A DNA stretch of 64,000 nt from Chitinophagaceae bacterium (lineage in GTDB: Bacteria > Bacteroidota > Bacteroidia > Chitinophagales > Chitinophagaceae), in contig JANPZZ010000017.1 in assembly GCA_024707305.1 (NCBI GenBank), positions 62,001-126,000 of the forward strand, given 5' to 3'. A program made the translations under genes and the position numbers. Within the stretch, counting starts at the first letter, position 1, and each line of letters starts with the position of its first letter. Below, piece after piece: positions 60,606 through 64,000 of this stretch. The notes beneath the pieces were generated by a model. That model saw nothing but the letters and a program-made list of their open reading frames with translations, had not been told where the DNA came from and made no database searches.

Positions 60606-61490
60606 ATGGACCTTCGCTCGAAATTTACCGGAACAGGTATTGCTATTGTTACTCCTTTTAATACAGATGGCTCAATTGACTGGAAGAGCCTGGAGAAGCT
60701 GCTTGAATTCTGGATTGCGGGTAAGGTGGAGTATCTGGTAGTGCTGGGTACAACAGGTGAGAGCGCAACGGTTCATGGTGAAGAGAAACAGCAACTGTTT
60801 TCCTTCGTATCAAAGCAGGTAGCTGGAAGAGTGCCGCTGGTGGCTGGTATTGGCGGTTACGACACCCGCGAAGTTCTCCAAGGATTTAATCATTTCAACC
60901 TTGAGGGTTATAGCGCCATCCTTTCTGTGGCACCGTATTATAATAAGCCCAATCAGGAAGGCCTCTATCAACATTATAAAGCACTAAATGATGCCGCTCC
61001 GCTGCCCATTATGATGTATAACGTACCAGCCCGCACGGGACAAAACCTGACGGCTGATACGCAATTACGCATCGCAAAAGATTGTCCTAAGATCTTTGCA
61101 ACAAAAGAAGCAAGCGGCAACCTCGAGCAGGTGATGCATATCATCAAAAACAAACCCGCAGATTTCCTTGTAATCAGTGGTGATGATGCGCTTACGCTAC
61201 CCCTGATCGCTCTGGGTGCAGATGGTGTAACATCTGTAGTGGCCAACGCTTACCCGCTCGACTTTTCTGAGATGGTAAGAGCCTGCCTTCGCGGCGACTT
61301 TGCTACTGCACGTCCACTGCATTATAAATTCACCGATATTATCAATACCATGTTTGCTGAGGGCAGCCCAAGTGGCGTAAAATTCTATCTCGCAGAGATG
61401 GGCCTTTGCCAGCACACGTTCCGTCAGCCCGTATGGCCGGTAAGTGCTTCTTTGCAGTCGAAGATCAAAGGACTCATGGCTGAAATCTGA
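60606..61490 (+). CDS. dapA: 4-hydroxy-tetrahydrodipicolinate synthase
   Basis: 294 residues. It condenses pyruvate with aspartate semialdehyde in the lysine/diaminopimelate pathway. The motifs are clear: TGIAIVTPFNTDGSID, LGTTGESATVHGEE, MYNVPARTG with Y138, and IFATKEASGNLEQ with the Schiff-base K167. Cytoplasmic tetramer in other bacteria. A strong terminator follows at 61527. Confidence 0.97.
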   Translation: MDLRSKFTGTGIAIVTPFNTDGSIDWKSLEKLLEFWIAGKVEYLVVLGTTGESATVHGEEKQQLFSFVSKQVAGRVPLVAGIGGYDTREVLQGFNHFNLEGYSAILSVAPYYNKPNQEGLYQHYKALNDAAPLPIMMYNVPARTGQNLTADTQLRIAKDCPKIFATKEASGNLEQVMHIIKNKPADFLVISGDDALTLPLIALGADGVTSVVANAYPLDFSEMVRACLRGDFATARPLHYKFTDIINTMFAEGSPSGVKFYLAEMGLCQHTFRQPVWPVSASLQSKIKGLMAEI

Positions 61491-61526
61491 TCATTATTTG
61501 TTATATCATATACATAATAGTAGAAT

Positions 61527-61550
61527 CACGGAACCCTGTTCCGTGTTTTT
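61527..61550 (+). terminator. Rho-independent terminator after dapA
   Basis: CACGGAAC (61527-61534) pairs perfectly with GTTCCGTG (61538-61545) around a CCT loop and is followed by TTTTT (61546-61550). It lies 37 bp after the dapA stop. This is the clearest intrinsic terminator in the window. Confidence 0.85.
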
Positions 61551-61618
61551 GCTTTATTAACAAATATTGAACAGTACTCGCAATACTTTTTGGAAACGGA
61601 CTGCGTTTGACCCTTACT

Positions 61619-62125
61619 ATGCGTCAATTCCGTCTTATTCCTGTGATTTTCCTCCTGCTCGCTTTCGCGGGCAACCTCCAAGCACAAAAAGTGGTGGACT
61701 CTGTAAAAGTGTACAATTATCCCGTTCGCGAGGGAGTGGTACATATATATGAACCCAAAACCGTATATGCTTCGTTTAATGCGATGCCTATCATGAATGT
61801 GATGACGGCTTATGATTCCGTTTTCCATTTTGAAGACGGCCTCGTTACAGACGTGCGAAAAGTTGGTAATGTGTATGCGATCTGTGTGGAGAATAAAAAA
61901 CAGGAGATTGTTGTTTACAGCAACATTCGTACTACCACGCTGGAAAAGGGGGAGAAGATAAAACGCGGTGATTATCTCGGATTACTCGATCGCGATTATG
62001 ATGATGAATGGCATGAAGTGGATCTGATGATTTTTCAGAAAGGAAAAGAAATTTCCCATCAAAAAATAATAGACTACATGCGCCGCCATATCTCATCGGC
62101 GCCGCCAGTAGGTCATACCCTGTAA
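61619..62125 (+). CDS. Secreted protein resembling a degenerate LytM/M23 domain
   Basis: 168 residues from ATG 61619, where a signal peptide begins (IPVIFLLLAFAGNLQA). The mature part follows the beta pattern of LytM domains: DGLVTDVRKVGNVYAICVEN, then IVVYSNIRTTTLEKGEKIKR and GDYLGLLDRD. None of the zinc-binding His or Asp residues of M23 peptidases is present, so it cannot be an active endopeptidase. It could be an activator or a binding domain, as EnvC-like proteins are. Its stop overlaps the convergent RNase Z gene by 13 bp. Confidence 0.7.
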   Translation: MRQFRLIPVIFLLLAFAGNLQAQKVVDSVKVYNYPVREGVVHIYEPKTVYASFNAMPIMNVMTAYDSVFHFEDGLVTDVRKVGNVYAICVENKKQEIVVYSNIRTTTLEKGEKIKRGDYLGLLDRDYDDEWHEVDLMIFQKGKEISHQKIIDYMRRHISSAPPVGHTL

Positions 62126-63015
62126 CTTACACCTTCCAAAGCCAGATCGGTATTGGGAAAAACAGCACGTGATTCTGTCAGAAATTCATCCAGCTGGTCA
62201 TATTTGCTGCTGAAATGCCCTAACAGGAGTCTGCCAGCTTCGGCTTTTTTGGCAATCTCTGCAGCCTGCACACTGGTGCTGTGAAACCTTGCTTCAGCAC
62301 GATCGCGCAAATTATCCAGATAAGTTGCTTCGTGATAGACTACATCTGATCCCTGTATGTGTGGGATCATTGCTTCATTGTATTTTGTATCGGCGCAATA
62401 AGCATACTGTCGTCCACGCGGCGCAGCAGTAGTAAGCCATTCGTTGCGGATAACTTCGCCGGCACTGGTTACAAAATCGGCACCTTCTTTCAGCTTATCA
62501 TAAAAATGTAATGGAATCAGGTTTTCTTTAACAGCATCAAGAATCAACTTTCTCGGTTTTTTCTTTTCACGAAAAACAAAACCATAACACTCGATGCGGT
62601 GTTGCGTGGGGAAACATTTGATCTCCACTTTTTCATTATCTACCAAAACCGCTTCGCCGGTGATGGAATGAAAATGCAATGAATAACACAAGGTAGTGTC
62701 GGCCACTTTCATCTGCATTTCGATGATCTCTTTTAATGGGGAAGGGCCATACACATGCAACTCCTGCTGGTGGTTCAGCAGGCTGAATGAATTCAACAAG
62801 CCCACCAGGCCGAAATAATGATCACCATGTAAATGGGAAATAAAAATGTGGGAGATTTTCCCCCTCCGGATCTTGTACCGCATCATCTGTATCTGCGTAC
62901 CCTCGCCACAGTCTACCAGGAAATGCTGTCCATCAAGTGTCACCACCTGGCTGGTGGGATGGCGGTCGAAGGCGGGTACGGCCGAATTATTTCCAAGGAT
63001 TGTGACAGCGAGCAT
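62113..63015 (-). CDS. rnz: Ribonuclease Z
   Basis: 300 residues of a metallo-beta-lactamase fold. ISHLHGDHYFGL (zinc motif HLHGDH at 61-66) is the key signature. LVDCGEGTQIQMMRYKIRRG is the tRNase Z start, and the later YCADTKY, VVYHEATYL and LLLGHFSSKY supply the remaining ligands. It removes the 3' trailer from tRNA precursors, relevant here because the window's tRNA-Asp has no encoded CCA. A STAS-like gene lies upstream on the same strand. Confidence 0.95.
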   Translation of the reverse strand: MLAVTILGNNSAVPAFDRHPTSQVVTLDGQHFLVDCGEGTQIQMMRYKIRRGKISHIFISHLHGDHYFGLVGLLNSFSLLNHQQELHVYGPSPLKEIIEMQMKVADTTLCYSLHFHSITGEAVLVDNEKVEIKCFPTQHRIECYGFVFREKKKPRKLILDAVKENLIPLHFYDKLKEGADFVTSAGEVIRNEWLTTAAPRGRQYAYCADTKYNEAMIPHIQGSDVVYHEATYLDNLRDRAEARFHSTSVQAAEIAKKAEAGRLLLGHFSSKYDQLDEFLTESRAVFPNTDLALEGVSYRV

Positions 63016-63136
63016 CGGGTTCAGGTTTTTTGTTGATGATTACAGCTCGTAAACTCACTGCGCAAGTTATTGATTTTTAGTAAAATTTTGAACCGACTTT
63101 TAACCGTACTTCAAAATATTACACCGGTATCGTTAA

Positions 63137-63520
63137 TTAAAGTGAATCATCGTCACCTAACAGTTCACGCTCTATTTCCTCCATTTGAACAATATCCCAG
63201 GCTTCACTTTCAGTGGGCGTTACATTCATCAGCTCCAGCAATTCCAGTTTGTCGAGGTAATCTTCCACCTCTTTTTTCACACAGCAGATAACAAAAGAGG
63301 CCCCGTTTTCGTAATACTGTTGTTGAATTTCTACCAGTGTCCTGGCAGCATCTTCATCGATTTCGCTGATCTCATCAAGAATAAGTACAACGTTTTTAAC
63401 GTCATTTTGTAGGAAAGGAAGTAAATATTCGGACATTTCGTCTGTCATACTAGCAGTTAATGACGGGCCACCCAGCGTGATGGCATGAAAACGTTCTTTG
63501 GTATCGGTTTTGACCTGCAT
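63137..63520 (-). CDS. STAS-domain-like protein
   Basis: 127 residues with the alternating strand-helix pattern of STAS/anti-anti-sigma proteins (DVKNVVLILDEISEIDEDAA, then LVEIQQQYYENGASFVICC and VEDYLDKLELLELMNVTPTE). The phosphorylatable Ser of SpoIIAA is not evident: the aligned region reads DEISEIDED. It precedes the RNase Z gene by about 120 bp on the same strand, a pairing I have seen in Bacteroidota. The acidic tail ends GDDDSL. The role is unknown. Confidence 0.75.
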   Translation of the reverse strand: MQVKTDTKERFHAITLGGPSLTASMTDEMSEYLLPFLQNDVKNVVLILDEISEIDEDAARTLVEIQQQYYENGASFVICCVKKEVEDYLDKLELLELMNVTPTESEAWDIVQMEEIERELLGDDDSL

Positions 63521-63625
63521 AATACAAATTTGAAGGATTGGAGGGGAATAGCCTAAAAATCCGGGGTTCGCGACAACTTAAATTATCAACATTCCGTTTA
63601 TAAGAGGGAGCGAACAGGAACCAAT

Positions 63626-63633
63626 TATATTTG
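63626..63633 (+). promoter_or_regulatory. Possible -7 element of the clpC promoter
   Basis: TATATTTG matches the Bacteroidota TAnnTTTG element exactly and lies 31 bp before the clpC ATG. No TTG occurs at the ideal 19-nt distance upstream, so this is a partial match only. Confidence 0.4.
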
Positions 63634-63664
63634 TTAATATTGTATCACAACCAATTATCTAAAT

Positions 63665-64000
63665 ATGGATAATAATTTTTCATCCCAGGTAAAAGAGATC
63701 ATTTCGTTCAGCAGGGAAGAGGCTTTACGTTTGGGAAACGACTTTATAGGTACGGAGCATCTGCTTCTTGGGTTAATCCGGGAGGGTGACAATACTGCGG
63801 TCCGCATATTAAAGAGTTTCAACGTGGACCTGTATGAGCTACGCAAAGAAATAGAGCTGGCTGTTAAAGATAAAACTGGCAAAAATATTGCGAACATTAA
63901 CAGTCTTCCTTTAACAAAGCAGGCAGAGAAAGTGATCAGGGTTACTGTTCTTGAAGCGAAAGCTTTGAAGAGTACAACGGTTGAAACTGAACACCTGATG
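63665..64000 (+). CDS. clpC: ATP-dependent Clp protease ATP-binding subunit ClpC, N-terminal part
   Basis: The gene runs off the end of the window; 112 codons are visible. The N-terminal Clp repeat domain is clear (VKEIISFSREEALRLGNDFI, GTEHLLLGLIREGDNTAVRI and LTKQAEKVIRVTVLEAKALK, then TVETEHL). ClpC unfolds substrates for ClpP proteolysis in the cytoplasm. It is transcribed divergently from the STAS-like gene. Confidence 0.92.
   Translation, partial: MDNNFSSQVKEIISFSREEALRLGNDFIGTEHLLLGLIREGDNTAVRILKSFNVDLYELRKEIELAVKDKTGKNIANINSLPLTKQAEKVIRVTVLEAKALKSTTVETEHLM

Overview
The window reads as a chromosome segment of a Bacteroidota bacterium, most likely family Chitinophagaceae. The evidence is SusC/SusD pairs, a type IX secretion C-terminal sorting domain, promoters of the TTG-N19-TAnnTTTG type, Bacteroidota-style tyrosine integrase and AbiE genes, and a type II-C Cas9 with 47-bp repeats. 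No phylogenetic marker was examined, so the family assignment is inference.

Layout. (1) 1-8,600: an accessory, defence-rich zone. A tyrosine integrase and an AbiEi/AbiEii toxin-antitoxin pair lie between two 19-bp direct repeats (29-47 and 4017-4035) beside a tRNA-Asp gene. Next come scraps of dead defence genes: a DUF1016 nuclease, a PLD-helicase N-terminus joined to an AAA_4-type C-terminus, and a truncated type III restriction subunit. (2) 6,596-11,363: one very large gene for an exonuclease-RecQ-UvrD fusion. (3) 11,600-17,530: mostly housekeeping genes (M48/TPR protease, Crp-type regulator with an aldo/keto reductase, S9 peptidase). (4) 17,613-27,292: a complete type II-C CRISPR-Cas locus, with tracrRNA on the minus strand, cas9-cas1-cas2 on the plus strand, and an array of 50 repeats and 49 spacers. 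(5) 27,300-37,320: FabH-like synthase, ECF sigma factor, MscS channel, M14 peptidase, oxidoreductase and two secreted proteins. (6) 37,574-57,381: a long co-directional glycan/sugar utilisation locus. It holds a GntR regulator, SusC, SusD, a phosphomannose-isomerase-like protein, a sugar porter, two lipoproteins, a sialate O-acetylesterase, a mutarotase-like protein, SDR, enolase-superfamily dehydratase, SMP-30 lactonase, GH92 and ROK kinase. (7) 57,390-64,000: core genes, including L,D-transpeptidase, accA, dapA, rnz and the start of clpC.

How the parts work together. The CRISPR module carries all the elements needed for adaptation and interference. The utilisation locus looks like one regulon: outer-membrane glycan import, de-acetylation and glycosidase trimming, inner-membrane uptake, then both a phosphorylating branch (isomerase/kinase) and an oxidative branch (mutarotase, dehydrogenase, lactonase, dehydratase).

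Caution about the data. At least a dozen genes are broken by single-base gains or losses, nearly all within A, T or C runs. In almost every case removing or adding one base restores a conserved protein, so most of these are probably uncorrected sequencing indels rather than true pseudogenes. I therefore annotate such genes over their full span. The scraps around 2.1-2.6 kb and 4.6-6.5 kb also show truncation, gene joining or a nonsense change and look genuinely dead. All functional calls come from reading motifs and from family knowledge; no database search was run.
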